Shown here piece after piece: positions 20,227 through 31,536 of a stretch of DNA of 64,000 nucleotides; within the stretch, counting starts at the first letter, position 1; each line of letters opens with the position of its first letter. The position numbers and the translations under genes are program-made. This DNA is from Zopfochytrium polystomum (lineage: Eukaryota; Chytridiomycota; Chytridiomycetes; Chytridiales; Chytridiaceae), in NCBI GenBank assembly GCA_025765615.1, contig JAIVFJ010000146.1, positions 62,001 through 126,000 on the forward strand, given 5' to 3'. The notes beneath the pieces were generated by a model. It worked only from the letters and a program-made list of their open reading frames with translations. It did not search any database and was not told the DNA's origin.

Positions 20227-20390
20227 CGTTCATCCCTCTCAGGCGGACGGCGGCGGCGGGCGGCGGCCGATTCCAGACACGTGACTTTTGCAGTTGTTGC
20301 TTGTCTACTTTATTTTGTATGTACTTTTTCTTTTTTTTTTTTTTTGTGAAGGCGGGGGACTTCGGATTCCGAGACGTTTTGGCGGCGAGC

Positions 20391-20426
<36 letters not shown>

Positions 20427-20658
20427 TAGACCTGATAGACGGGCAGACTGACGGACAGAGACAGTTGGAGAAGCCGATTGGCTCTTTTGGTCGTTTTGGT
20501 TCAGACACTTGCTGGAGTGAGTGTGAGTAGTCGACACGCCAGCTTTGAACAGTCGGTCAGTCAGTCAGTCAATCAGTCAGTGCAGTGAGAAGTGCGTAGG
20601 CGTTGAGAAAATTGTCATCTCGGCAGGGGCAAATAGTGGGTGTGCGGAAGATACGACT

Positions 20659-20699
<41 letters not shown>

Positions 20700-21325
20700 A
20701 AGCGGAACTGGGACAGGGTTTGGAGGGCGCCGCCCTCGATGTCTCGAAGATCATCCCATCCAGAGAGGTGGGCGAGGTGAAAATGGGGGGACGCGGGAAG
20801 GCTGTCCTGTCCGTGAATGTTGTTGCTTCGAAACACTGCCTGTTCGCCGAATCCAAGGAGTGCGGAGAAGAGCAGGGCCATATGGCGCCGAGGCGATTGA
20901 CGTCACGTCCTGAACCTCGCTCGCTCCTCATAGTTTTCCCGCCGACCTCGGCGGACCACGGTCCGACCTGCTGACGCCGCTGATCGTCGTTGCTCGCTGT
21001 CAAGTGGGGCGTGAAAAGGTGGCGCGCGGCGTGGTGGGGCAAGTAGGCGCACGTCGTGTCGTCGGCCACGGACGTCCGGAGGGCGGTCGCGTTGTTGCCG
21101 TGTTCTTTGGGCTCGACACTTGAGCCCAATGCTGGTTGAACCACCACTACGGACCTCGATCCAGGAGATCTTGGCTCCTTTCGCGATCGTCGCCCAACCC
21201 CCATCCCATCACACCCTTCGTCCTGCCTCAGCGCCATTGAAGGCCGCCACTCACCTCTTGAGCCTTCCCCGCCACCACAACGCTCCTTTTCCCCCCAACG
21301 GCCTAGCCCGAACCCCCTAACGGGA
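20227..21325. other. intergenic between two divergent genes, with microsatellites
   Basis: Separates the seven-helix gene (-) and the NLR gene (+) start sites by 1.1 kb. Contains a GACA tetranucleotide repeat (20397-20427), TCAG-type repeats (20549-20580) and a CAG run of about 12 units (20657-20692). The CAG run could encode Ser or Gln in several frames but no convincing gene frame surrounds it. Confidence 0.5.
20657..20692. repeat. (CAG)12-type microsatellite
   Basis: Twelve consecutive CAG units upstream of the NLR gene. Confidence 0.95.
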
Positions 21326-24300
21326 ATGCCCAGCTTCATCAATATATTCCGATTCAGCCGCCTCTTCCAGTCCCGTCGCGCCTCGCAGGACTCGCCCAAC
21401 TCGATCCTTGCACCGACGCAGCCCGCCGCTCAAGCACTTGGTAATCGGCCACTGTTATAACAGATGCTTTGCAAACGGTTTTCCTTACTTACCTTTTGCA
21501 ACTCAACAGCTTCGAATTCTCCCTCCCTCCCAGACCAGCCCCTTCCCGTGAAATCCGTCAAGAAGCGCGACGGAAATCGTCCGACTGGGTGCCGCAAGCA
21601 CCAGTCCGCCGTGCACGACTATTTCATCTCGTACCGCGTGGATCGGTCTCCGTCGGACAAGGCACAGTCGGGGCTAGCGTTCGCTCTGCACACCAGCCTG
21701 GAAGCTGCAGGCGATCGGCTGGTGGCGGGCGGGATCAGGGTGTACCTGGACCGGCTGTGCATCAGGGAGGGCGCGCTGTGGGAGGAGGAGTTTGTGGCGG
21801 GCCTGCGCGGATCGCAAGCCGTCGTGTTGCTCCTGAGTCGCAAGTCGTGGGACATTTTGGTGAAAAACGTGACGAATGGGGTGAGATCTACTTTTTGCAC
21901 AATTCCTATTGCCAGCTGCTTACTTCAAACGATTTGCTCTGTGGGTTTGCAGAAAACTGACAATGTCTTGAAAGAAATAGAGCTTGCAATTCAGTGTCAA
22001 AAGAAAATCATTCCTCTTTGTGTAAAAGCGGAGGTAATGGAAATAGTTCACTAGCAAAATTTGATCATCCTCTCCTCACCAGGGCGACGCCGATCACTTT
22101 GACCTCCGCAATGAAAATCTGTCGAACCTCAACAGCCCCAACTTTACCAACTTGAAGCAGGCAGTCCAAGCACTCCAGACCCTCCCAATGATCCCAGTCG
22201 ACTCCCACGCCCCACAACTTGCATTCTACCGCGTCCTGAGTGCTTTGCATCCAGCCGAAATTTCGACGCAGTCGCTCTCAGGTGTACCCCAACCCTTGGT
22301 CGGATACCGCACCGACGCCGCCAGGATGACGCAGATGCTGGGGAGCCTGGCTCAGTCCGGCCACTGCATCCTGACCGGAATCGGCGGAATCGGCAAGTCA
22401 ACGCTCGCCCAGATGTTTGTGCAGTTTGCCACCGCCCAGCGGCAGCTGAGCACGTCCGCTACTGCTGCCGACGACGTCTTTGCCGGCGCCGTACTGTACG
22501 AGCGGGTGTTCTGGATCAACTGCCGGACCGCCGAGACCGCCGTGGGCAGCCTTCGCGCGGGGTTTGGTACGACGGACTACGACAAGACTCTCAAGGCGTT
22601 CCGGAAGTGCGTGTCAGGGAGTGGACGGTTTCTTTTCGTGTTTGACGGCTTGGACGACACGGCGGTTGTCGACGGGCTGTTTGAGCCGCTGGACGATCGC
22701 CGCGGCGGTTTCACCTGCGGCGGCGACTTTATCGTGACCACTAGGCTGGAGCGCCTTCCAGGCGGCGCTTTTGCAAGAGCCATTGCAACGAGGTCCGCCG
22801 CTCCCGCTGCGAGCATCATCAAAGCGAGCTTGTGGAGCTCCGAAGTTGTTAGAGCGTACCTCCTTGACCGCTGCCCGGCTCTCGCGAGCGCGGAGCACTC
22901 TTTGGACGTCTTTGACCGGTTCATCGAGAGGCTGGGGGGGTACCCTATTGTCATTGAGCAGTTGGTGGCGTATTTCAACATGAAGCAGCCGGCCGTCGGT
23001 GATTTGGAGCTGACCCTCGAGGCGGTGCTGAGTGATGCGGACAACAGTCGACAAACGTCATTGGTGGAGCTGGTGCGGCTCAGCTTGAAGGGTTTGGAGG
23101 AGACTGTCGCGGGGAGGATGGCAATCATGCTGTTTGGCTGCATTGGGTGGTTGGACGGATCAAGGCTGCAGCCGCAGCTGCTTAAGGCTTGTGTCAAGGA
23201 GATTCGAAAGCTCCTTGACGAAGAGGATGGTGAAGTCGATGGTGAGTGCAAAAAGTTTCCCCTGCTTCTTCTTTGAATGCGAAATGTGACCTAATGCGCC
23301 CCTTCTTCTCCTCATCACAGTTTTGGTTATCTTCAAACGTCTGAGCACCGCCGGCATCTTGCGCCAGGTGTCAGTGGACGGCACTTACGCGGTCCACAAC
23401 CTGCACCAAACTATTATCCGCGACATGGCGGAAAAAGTTACCACCGTCGACACGTCCGGTGCCTACAACGCCTCTTGCGCAGCATACCTCGGCGTCATGG
23501 CCAGAACGCGCGAGTTTTCGACCCAACAAGCCGACATGGCGAGCCACTCCCAATTCCTGGCAGGACCGCCAGACCGTCTGCCTCCCGGAGCCGAATCGCT
23601 CCTGCGGCTGCAGATGCAGTGCTTGGACGCTGCGCTGGACCGGTTCTTTTCGCGGCTCGAGAGCGCAAACACCAAGCTACAGCGTCTGGTCGAAGACGCT
23701 GCTGCGACACTGGGAACGCGGCAGCACGCGCTGGTCGCTAGCGTCCTACACGAGCTGGGCGCGACGGAGCGGCGGCAGGGGCGGTACGTCGACGGAATGC
23801 GGCACTTGCAGGAGGCGCTCGACGTGCGGGTGGCGGTGCACGGAACACGCGTACACGCGGAGGTGGCGGCGACGGTGGGCGCGATGGGTCTCATTGCGTT
23901 GCGGCAGGGGCGGTACGAGGACGCGCTGGCACACTTCCACGAGGCGCTGGATACGACGGTTGCGGTTTTTGGCACGCGGGTGCACGACGAAGCGGCGGCG
24001 GCGCTGGGCGGGATGGGCGGGGTCGCCGTGCGGCAGGGCCAGTACGCGGCCGCGCTCGAGTACTTTCGCGAGGCGCTCGACATCACGGCCAAAGTGCTGG
24101 GCACGCGGGTACGCTCCGAGGTCGGCAACTTGCTGAACAATATGGGCGTCGCGGCGCTTCGGCTCGGCCGGTACGGCGAGTCGTCGCGGTACTACCGCGA
24201 AGCACACGACATTTTTGTCGAGGTGTACGGGACGCGGGAGCACGCGTCTGTCGCCGGTACGCTGCATGGGCTCGGGTTGGCCGCGATGCGGCTTGGCGAC

Positions 24301-24816
24301 TTTGAGCAGGCGCGAGCTATCTACACCGAGTCGCTGGTCACCCAGGAAAAAGTGTTTGGCACGCGGGTCCACGAGGAGGTCGCCGCGACGCTGCGGTTCC
24401 TGGGCGAGGCCGCGCTGGCGCAAGGCCATCTGGACGAGGCGTTTGGGTACCTGTCGGAATCGCTCGACATCAAGGTCCGGGTGTTTGGCACGCGCCGGCA
24501 CGGCTCGGTGGCAAAGTCGCTGGCGGGGTTGGGCAGGGTTGCGCAGCTCCAGGGCCGCGACGGCGAGGCGCTCGGGTTCTGCCGGGAGGCGTTGCAGACG
24601 TACGTGGAGGTATATGGGACTCGCGTCCACGACGACGTGGCTGAGGTCCTGCGAATCCTGGGGGGCGTCCACCTCGCGGAGCGGCAGTATGGCAGCGCTA
24701 TCGAGTGCTTTGAAGAATCTCTCGCCATCATGGACAAAACGGCGCCGAGTCATTCCGACATTGGGAAGATTAAGGAGAGCTTGAGGGTTGCTCGTGAAGG
24801 GTTGTCGGAAACGTGA
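21326..24816 (+). CDS. TIR - NB-ARC - TPR protein (NLR-type immune receptor), 1073 aa
   Basis: Five exons close in phase: 21326-21440, 21510-21880, 21953-22033, 22083-23241, 23321-24816, all GT-AG. Residues ~73-190 form a TIR domain (HDYFISYRV at strand A, then GIRVYLD, LWEEEFVAGL, AVVLLLS, and DNVLKEIELAI with candidate catalytic Glu 170/172, then KKIIPLCV). Residues ~270-600 are NB-ARC: P-loop GIGGIGKSTLA near 288, Walker B RFLFVFDGLDD near 371, GDFIVTTRLERL sensor, LGGYPIVIEQL (GLPL-like), and VHNLHQTIIRD near 600 as the MHD-like motif. Residues ~690-1060 carry eight to nine 42-residue TPRs of kinesin-light-chain/TPR_12 type with a recurring (V/L)xGTRxH cap. Known: TIRs are NADases or scaffolds and STAND ATPases oligomerise on ligand sensing by the repeats. 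A role in non-self or stress recognition is inference. No lesions seen. Confidence 0.93.
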
Positions 24817-25410
24817 TATTTCTTCTTTTTTTTTTATTTGTTGTCAGACTTCCCGACGGCGGTTTTCTGCATCTGATCATCGTTACTGCAACGCATCTCA
24901 TGGACTCTTTTGGGAAGGCCCTCTTTCCCGATGTCCCTTCCGATACCATACTTTTTCTTTTTTTGCATTTCGACGTGTCGCTGTAAGGGGCGAATCTATT
25001 CTTCATTTGCGTTATTTTCTTCTCACTTCCGCGAGGCTTCTCCCACAACAAAAGTAAAATAGTCTTACACTTTTCTGCCAACAAACCCCTGCTAATCTGA
25101 GGGCGCCGCATTGGGGAGCTGGAGATATCCCATTAGAGAAAAAAAGTCTGCCGGCTACGGTGGTGTCCTTCGCTGGGTTTTCATCCGCATAAGCTCCTTC
25201 TTGCGGACTGGGTTAAACACGGGGGTATGGAAGGACTGCGAAACCACGAGTAATGTAAAAACTGTCGACGCACTGAGTACGTCGCTCTTCTTAGTGGAGG
25301 AAGCTCACGCGCCAGAATACAAAGTCCCATGCTCGGTTCCAACCCAACTCGCTTAAATCACACACTCACGCCTGGCACGCACAGAACGCGCCTCCGTCAA
25401 GCACACACCG
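24817..25410. other. intergenic
   Basis: No gene seen. Sits between the 3' ends of the NLR gene (+) and the multi-pass membrane gene (-). T-rich tract at 24823-24836 just after the NLR stop. Confidence 0.5.
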
Positions 25411-27110
25411 TCAAATCCTACATTCATGATTGTTCGCCGTCTCAACACCCGACTTTGAGTTTTCCACTTTGGATGATTGGAGGATGGACGCATCGACGTG
25501 CACTGGCTGCTGCATCTCGGTCAGCAGCTTTCTGACGCGGTCCGAGTCGGTCAGGAGGACGATGATCATGATGCACCCTGGGAGCTGCAGAAACACCCTG
25601 TTGTTTTTTATATTGTTTTAAAAGATTCCATTTGGTTTTAGTTGCCAACGTTCCAAGTTTGAAGGAAACATTACTCTCAGTCACAAATCCACAAAATTTT
25701 GCACTGACCACGCTGAACCGAGCGGAAGAACGTCAAGAAAACCAAAGAATTTGCGCATGCTCATTCTTTAGTACAGAGTGGTGTTAAAATGGAAAAAGTC
25801 TCACCAACATTTGTTGGGTAGAAGTAACCAGCTAAGCACAACTCCCAGGAAAGCAGTTAGAATGATTGCTGGCTTAGGTCTAGACAAACGAAAGGACTCG
25901 GAGCAAAGGGTCAAACATTAGCGCTAACCTGTCGAAATGTAAAACATCAGAACGGCTCCCGAGAAGCAAGTGCAGCGGAGAAAGGCATCCACGTAGAGCG
26001 TGATGGTTGGCTTCACGTTATTCACTTTGCCCATTACAGAGATGATTCGATACTGTGACGCCACGAAGAAAAATGTGTCGAGCGCGCAAACAGACACGAT
26101 CAAAGCCGTTGAGGTCTTTCCTTGAGTGGGATCTGGTACCGTACCGTGGTTTGCCTGTTTCAAAAACGTCAGCTCATCATCGAATTCTGAGTCAGCAGGG
26201 CAAAGAATGGAGTGAGAGGCGATAATAGAAGGCTAGAGGTTGGACGCTGTTTTTGAAAGAAGAGTGACCAGTGCTCCAACCTTCAGATTATTGCTGAAAA
26301 GCGTCGAATCTTCGCAAAATAAAGGCCATAGACTAAATTGAACAACATTGAACTCAGTCTGTTGCCACTTACCAGCCCTTCAAGTGAAAAAAGCTCGATA
26401 AGTTGCGATCAGACAAACGTGTGAGGAAAATTGTTTGCATACACGTTCAAGGCGAACTCGTACAAAGCAACCGCGCTAGCGACTACCCAATGCCAGTGCG
26501 TTCTTCCGGGCGCCAGCAGAATGAAAGCTCGGTAAGCGGCGTGGTAGGCGAGGCACGCAAACTACCAATTAAAATGCCCCGGCGTGAACACTTGCGTACT
26601 CAAAAAATACGCGGCGAAACCCCCTTCCCGTTGGGCCGTCCCATTCTTACCATCGCACCCGTCAAAACTAAAAACAAAATGAACAGTAGAAGTGAGCAGC
26701 GCGTGCGACCAGGCCAGCACTTGGTAGGAGGAAACACAAAGAGAGCCACCATCTTAAAAAACTCACTCATCGGAACCCGGCCAAAGTCAAAGATTTGCCC
26801 AATGTTGTCGCGATCTGCGTAATCCAACCAGTAGTGGAACCGCGCCCCGAAAGCAGACTGGACAAAGTAAAAGAACAGGGCTGCCCAGATCGAGACTTTC
26901 ATGTGCAGGCTTTCGATCCGGTCGATCTGCTCGCAGAAACAGATGGCCTGGTTGGGTGAGGCGCGTGATCGCACGCGAGGGTGAGGCCGGTCCGAAGAGG
27001 AAAGTAACGTTAACATTGCGATGACCGCGACCGCTCTGTCTGCAAAAATCAGATAATGGCACTCACAACGACAGTGCTAAGCACAGCTCCGGCGATGGCC
27101 TGATTCCCAG
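25411..27110 (-). CDS. multi-exon multi-pass membrane protein (partial model)
   Basis: Membrane-spanning exons can be followed on the minus strand. 27110-27070 reads NQAIAGAVLSTVV (donor GTGAGT). 27035-26776 includes VAVIAMLTLL, the QAICFCEQIDRIESLHMKVS loop and IWAALFFYFVQSAF (donor GTGAGT). Short exons near 26690-26640 read LTGAM. 26570-26420 reads FACLAYHAAYRAFILLAPG and WVVASAVALYEFALNVY. 26163-25926 has TALIVSVCALDTFFFVASQY and YVDAFLRCTCFSGAVLMFYI. The last exon, 25605-25411, opens with IMIIVLL and ends in a Lys/Gln/Ser-rich cytoplasmic-type tail with stop at 25411. Six to seven helices result. The start exon and several junctions are not resolved. Family unknown; a 7TM receptor or transporter is possible. 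A decayed inverted copy lies at 28127-28370. Confidence 0.6.
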
Positions 27111-28126
27111 CGCTCCTACGTAGGTTGTGTCAGCTTGGACATGGACTTCGAAAGGTTGAGAGCCAATGTCCCTCACCAGTTTTCCGACATTGAAGTAGTA
27201 TTTATGTTGTGCACTTCTTTCTTCTTTCAGATGAAAGGAGATGGTGGGGGCGGCGAGGGCCTCTTGTCAACGCGTGCTCTGGAAATTTCAATAGTTACCT
27301 TATCACCTAGCCGCATACTCGGATTATCACACAGACACAACATACTCAAAAGCTTTCCTCTTGCAGTATTTGACGATGGGGTGAAGGCGAAAGTCGCCAT
27401 ATTACTTGTAGATGATAAATTATTCCGTCGCCTGATCGCGCACCCCACCCTTGCTGTGATCCCTCCGAAATCCCCATCACAGCCCAACCACTTCAGAGAA
27501 AGGCCGTGGTGATCGATACTAGGGTTGAATTTGGATCGTATCAAGGCTCTGGAGGTGGCGGGCAAGTGAAAGGCCATCTTTGGTTCAACAGTGGATCCTG
27601 GAAGGCAGGCTCGCTAATAGTTCTTCCGTAAATGCAAAACAGCAGGTGGTCTGCTGTTTTCCCTTCGAGCCGTGAAGAATCTTTGGTTCGAATTGCCCTC
27701 GTGCATCACAGGCCGCGCACAACGCGGCCGATACAGTATTGACAGAGAATATCGACCGCTTCCGCACTTCATGTCTTATGCTCTGGCGCCACTGGGCGCT
27801 CACCAGCGCCCATCAGGAAACGCAGGGCAACGACGCTGTAATGGCACTATAAATGTGTGTAAGTATGGAATGCTTAGAAGTCCCAGATATTCGATAGGTT
27901 CAGACGCTCGATGGTTTCGCTTGAAGTCGGCTGGATGACGTCACTGGCTTGTGAGAAAGAAAGAATCCACGTCTATCGGTCAAATCGACAAATGGCGATG
28001 GCTTTCGTTCCGTTCGATTCGAAGAAGGAGATTACGTCCGCTGCAGCTAATGCCAGAATACTTGTGAGGCCGTCCACAACCACTTTTCCAAGCTGACACT
28101 TGGCGGTGGGAGGGCCTCCAATCAAC
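27111..28126. other. no confident gene; possible membrane-type exon
   Basis: 27975-28095 read on the minus strand contains a hydrophobic stretch (LTSILALAAADVISFF) with no clear splice context. A plus-strand frame at 27231-27512 after a good acceptor (TTTCTTCTTTCAG) has no recognisable domain. These may be remains of the duplicated membrane gene or its upstream exons. Confidence 0.35.
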
Positions 28127-28370
28127 TCACAGTAGGAACGGTGCTAAGCACGGTCATCCTGACTGTCCATCGTCTGCCTTCTTCGCCCGCCAATCCGCAA
28201 CAAGATGCGACGATCGCGACACAATTACGCCCTCCCTAACTCCCCTCGCCCCCGTCCGTGTGGTACCCCCCAGGCAATCTGCTTCCGCGAGCAGACCGAG
28301 AGCTTTGAAAGCCAGCATAATGAAAGTATCGGTCTGGGCGGCGCTTCAGCGCGTCCGCCCTCGGAGCGCA
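28127..28370 (+). pseudogene. decayed inverted copy of the 25.4-27.1 kb membrane gene
   Basis: On the plus strand, GTVLSTVILTV (~28146) corresponds to GAVLSTVVVSA. QAICFREQTESFES-H followed by a KVSVWAAL segment (~28274-28350) corresponds to QAICFCEQIDRIES-H-KVSIWAAL of the minus-strand gene. Frames differ between the two conserved pieces and no downstream helices remain. The arrangement is an inverted duplication about 1 kb from the parent. Confidence 0.65.
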
Positions 28371-29419
28371 GAGCCAGCGCAGACGCGACTCCAGACAAGG
28401 CCGAATCTGCTATTTGATTCCCAAATATTCATAGTAAGAGGAAAGAAAATTTCACAACAGGCACGATTTTTTTTGCACCACACGACTAAGAGTGAGGAAA
28501 ACGAAAGAGGAGAAATACATTACAAAAAAAAAAAAATTGAGAATAAGATTATTCCCAATCGACAGCCCGTCGCGAAGTAGTTTCCGTGGCAGCAGCTACG
28601 CGTAGATGCGTTACCATATGAGAATTTGGGGATAGCGGAATTGTCCAGGCGGTGATAGGCCCTCTAGCAAGCACCTCCCTCTCCCCCACCGCTCCGACCC
28701 CTCCTCCCCCTACCCTCGCAAACAAACCTCCCCGTGTGAGCCATCCCTCAAGATACAGTTCAGGTGAGCCCAGTCTCTCCCAACAATTCTGGGGCACTCG
28801 ACGCTGGGCGGTGGAAGAATCCGATGACGGGGCTCGGGCCGGTGTGTGGGACTTACAACCCAGGGACGCTTTTTTTGTGGAGGTCTTTAGCGATGAGGGC
28901 CTTGATCCTCGGCTGGCCTTTTACGCCCTTTCCAGGCTCCCACCTGATGTGGCCACCCTGCACGTCTTGCCCACGACCGCGCCTGCACCCGAACGCATCC
29001 GCACCAACAGTCCCGTCCAGCACAACAACCCTTCTAATCGACGGCCATGCCCCAAAATTCGTCCTGTCATCAGGTACGTGGAGCGCCCAGATTGCCCCCA
29101 CTTTCTTGATATGTGTGTCTGAAAGTCCTGACTGGGCACCAAAATGGTTGGGGGTCTGCTCCTTCCCGTTTTGTTCGCGTGTTACGTTTTTGTTTCTTCA
29201 CGCACTTTTTCATTCGCTGGCAGCATCGCCTACCACGAACCGAAGGTTTGATTCCCCTTGGTTTTCGCTGGAGCTGTTGCGCTGTTCGGAGCTTCCGGGC
29301 ATGTCTCTGACCGACCGCTAGTGTCCTTTAATGGCGACCTCGCGGAAACCCCCCCAACCAAACCTCACCCCACTTCGCACTTCCCTGCCCCGCTACCCCT
29401 CCTCCAATCCCTCCGTCCT
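28371..29419. other. no gene recognised; one unassigned frame
   Basis: A plus-strand frame 28764-29321, which also reads through a possible intron (29074-29221, GTACGT...GGCAG), shows no family signature. A pyrimidine-rich stretch lies at 28665-28735. I list it as possible coding sequence only. Confidence 0.3.
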
Positions 29420-31536
29420 TCACGCCCTCCGCCCACACCCAAACTCTCTCAACACCTCCCCAAAGATCTTGACGCTCTCCTCCAGCACGTCCTCGGCGAC
29501 GAACGAGAACGACCCGCGGAGGTACGGCGACGGGGTCGCGGCCGAGATGGGCAGCAGTTCCCCGCCGGCCATCAGCGCGTCGATCTGGTTCGCGAACCAG
29601 GCGACGTGGAAGTACTCGCCGGGGGCGAAGAGGACGTCGCGAGCGACGAGGGCGTTGAAGACGTCGCGCGGAAAGGTCGCGGGGGCGTTGGGTGGGGGGT
29701 TGATCCTGGGTGGTGGTGGTGTGCGGGAGGGGGGTGTTGGGGAGGTGAGCGCGATTTTTGGCCGGGTTGGGTTGAGAAGGGGGGTGGGTGGGGTGGGAGG
29801 TGCCAGCTGGAAAAACCGCGACTTGGCGATCACAGGTGAAAACACAAACTTACTTGAACCAGACAAACATGCCGGCCTCCGGGATGACAAAGTCGACGAG
29901 CGGGCCGTCGGCGTCGGAGATGGGGGTGAGGTACTTGAAGGCGGCGTCGACGAGGCGGTCGCGGCGGCGGGTGTACGCCTTTTGGATGTCGATGGCAAAC
30001 TCGTGGAGGCCCTCGGCCTTGAAGTTGCGGAGGATCTCGTGGACGATGCTGGGTCGAAAGAGTTGCACAAAATAAGTGTCCCGGTTGGATCAGAGAAACG
30101 GGTGGACTTCAATTCCGCCCCCTTTTTTTTTGTTTTTCAAAAGGGCCAGGAAAGGTCAAGTAGTCAAAAAGTAAAGCTTACGCTTGCGGGAATCCCGACG
30201 CCGACTGGACGGACCCTTCGCTCAGCTGAATGAGGGCGGTCAGGATGGGCTTGTAACCGGCCATGAAGCCGAGGCGGAACCCGGGCGCCATGATCTTGGA
30301 AAAAGTGAACATCATGATGACTCTGCCGTCCGTGTCTAGCGACAAGAGCGAGGGTGCGAGCCCCTTGGTGCCGCGGTAGACGTACGACTCGCGCGCGGCC
30401 GGATCGGGGTTGTAGTCTGGCACGTGCAGGTACGAGTACGGATCTGTGGCGAAGCCGTGAAACAGAAAAGCCGCCAACATCAGGAAAGCACCCAAAAGGG
30501 ACAACAAACGTGTCTGCCTTTACCGTCTTCAATGACCAGCAAGTCCAGCTGCTTGCACACGTTCAGCAGCTCGACGCGGCGATCGACGCCCATGACGGTG
30601 CCGGTGGGGTTCTGGCCGGTCGGCACGGTGTAGAGGACGTTGCAGCGGCCGCCCGGGTATTTTGCCTTGAACTCTGCGAGGGCGCGCGGGATGTCGGACG
30701 GCACGAGGCCCTCCTTGTCGAGCTTGACCGGGACGGGGATGATGCCGAGGGGCATCAGCTTTTCGATGTACGAGGAGAAGGAGTATTCCTGGTATGCCGC
30801 CCCCCACGCCATAAGCGTGTCGTGCTGTTTAGTACTTATGACAATGAGAGTTTTCTCAGGCGGCACGAACCTCTGTTGGTTAATCGCGCGGCGCAGGCGG
30901 AGATCCAAAAAACGATCGCGTGGGAAGCGGGTGGGTCAGACAGATCGATGACGACGACGGACGGACGGGCGGGGCTCGCACAAAAAGGCGGGGATGCCAC
31001 TCACCGACGAGCAGGCCGTCGCCGCGACTGAAGAGGACGCGAGTGCAGATCTCGAATGCGGACGAGTTGCCGTGGGTCATCATCAGATCCCAGTCCTCGT
31101 ACTGTGGGCCCTTGTCGGCAATCATGACCTCCTTGACGAGCTTGATGGTCTCGGGCCAGCCCGTGCCCGGGCCGTACTGCAAGAACCTGAAAATTGGAGT
31201 TTAGGCCCCATGAATGTTGGAGGAGCTTTTGCCCACGCCAAAGCACAAAGACCACGCCATGCAACACGCGCCCGATCCCCTTCTCTCTCTCACTCACCTG
31301 CTCGACGACGCGCTCCCGTCGACGGCGGTGGTGGGAACGGTGACGGAGTGCACGGCGGGCAGGGCGAGCGGCCTGAGTGTGGCGGAGACGTCCTGGGTGG
31401 CGAACAGGTCCGGGTGGGGCAGGCCGCCGGCGAGGGCGCGCATGCCGGGGCGGATCATGATGGGGTAGAGCGACTTGAGGGACGACGGCTTGCGGGCCTT
31501 TGCCTCGGCGTTGAGGAAGCGGGCGGCGTCGATCAT
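29420..31536 (-). CDS. ARO8: PLP-dependent aromatic / 2-aminoadipate aminotransferase
   Basis: Six exons: 31536-31298, 31186-31005, 30788-30524, 30443-30182, 30048-29854, 29705-29420, ~474 aa. The fold-type I class I/II signature is clear: N-terminal RKPSSLKSLYP and LAGGLPHPDLF (substrate loop), LQYGPGTGWPETIKLV, the cofactor/Asn stretch TVPTGQNPTG, VIEDDPYSYL carrying the PLP-ring Asp/Tyr, and MFTFSKIMAPGFRLGF with the Schiff-base Lys followed by the phosphate-binding Arg. This matches fungal ARO8/kynurenine-type aminotransferases, which interconvert aromatic amino acids or 2-aminoadipate with 2-oxoacids. The exon 2/exon 3 junction does not close in phase with the best sites (the expected LVEEY would need two more bases), so either a weak GTCGGT donor is used or there is a small indel. 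Confidence 0.88.

Noticed and set aside
20545..20974. Frames through the CAG12 repeat (Gln or Ser runs)
   Set aside because: No conserved sequence around the run and no start or splice context; treated as a microsatellite upstream of the NLR gene.
23463..24753. Long minus-strand open frames under the NLR gene
   Set aside because: They mirror the TPR coding repeats in GC-rich sequence and carry no recognisable motifs.
28630..28680. GGGATAGCGGAATTGTCC, resembling the 5' part of a tRNA-Leu
   Set aside because: No matching anticodon or T arm could be found downstream.
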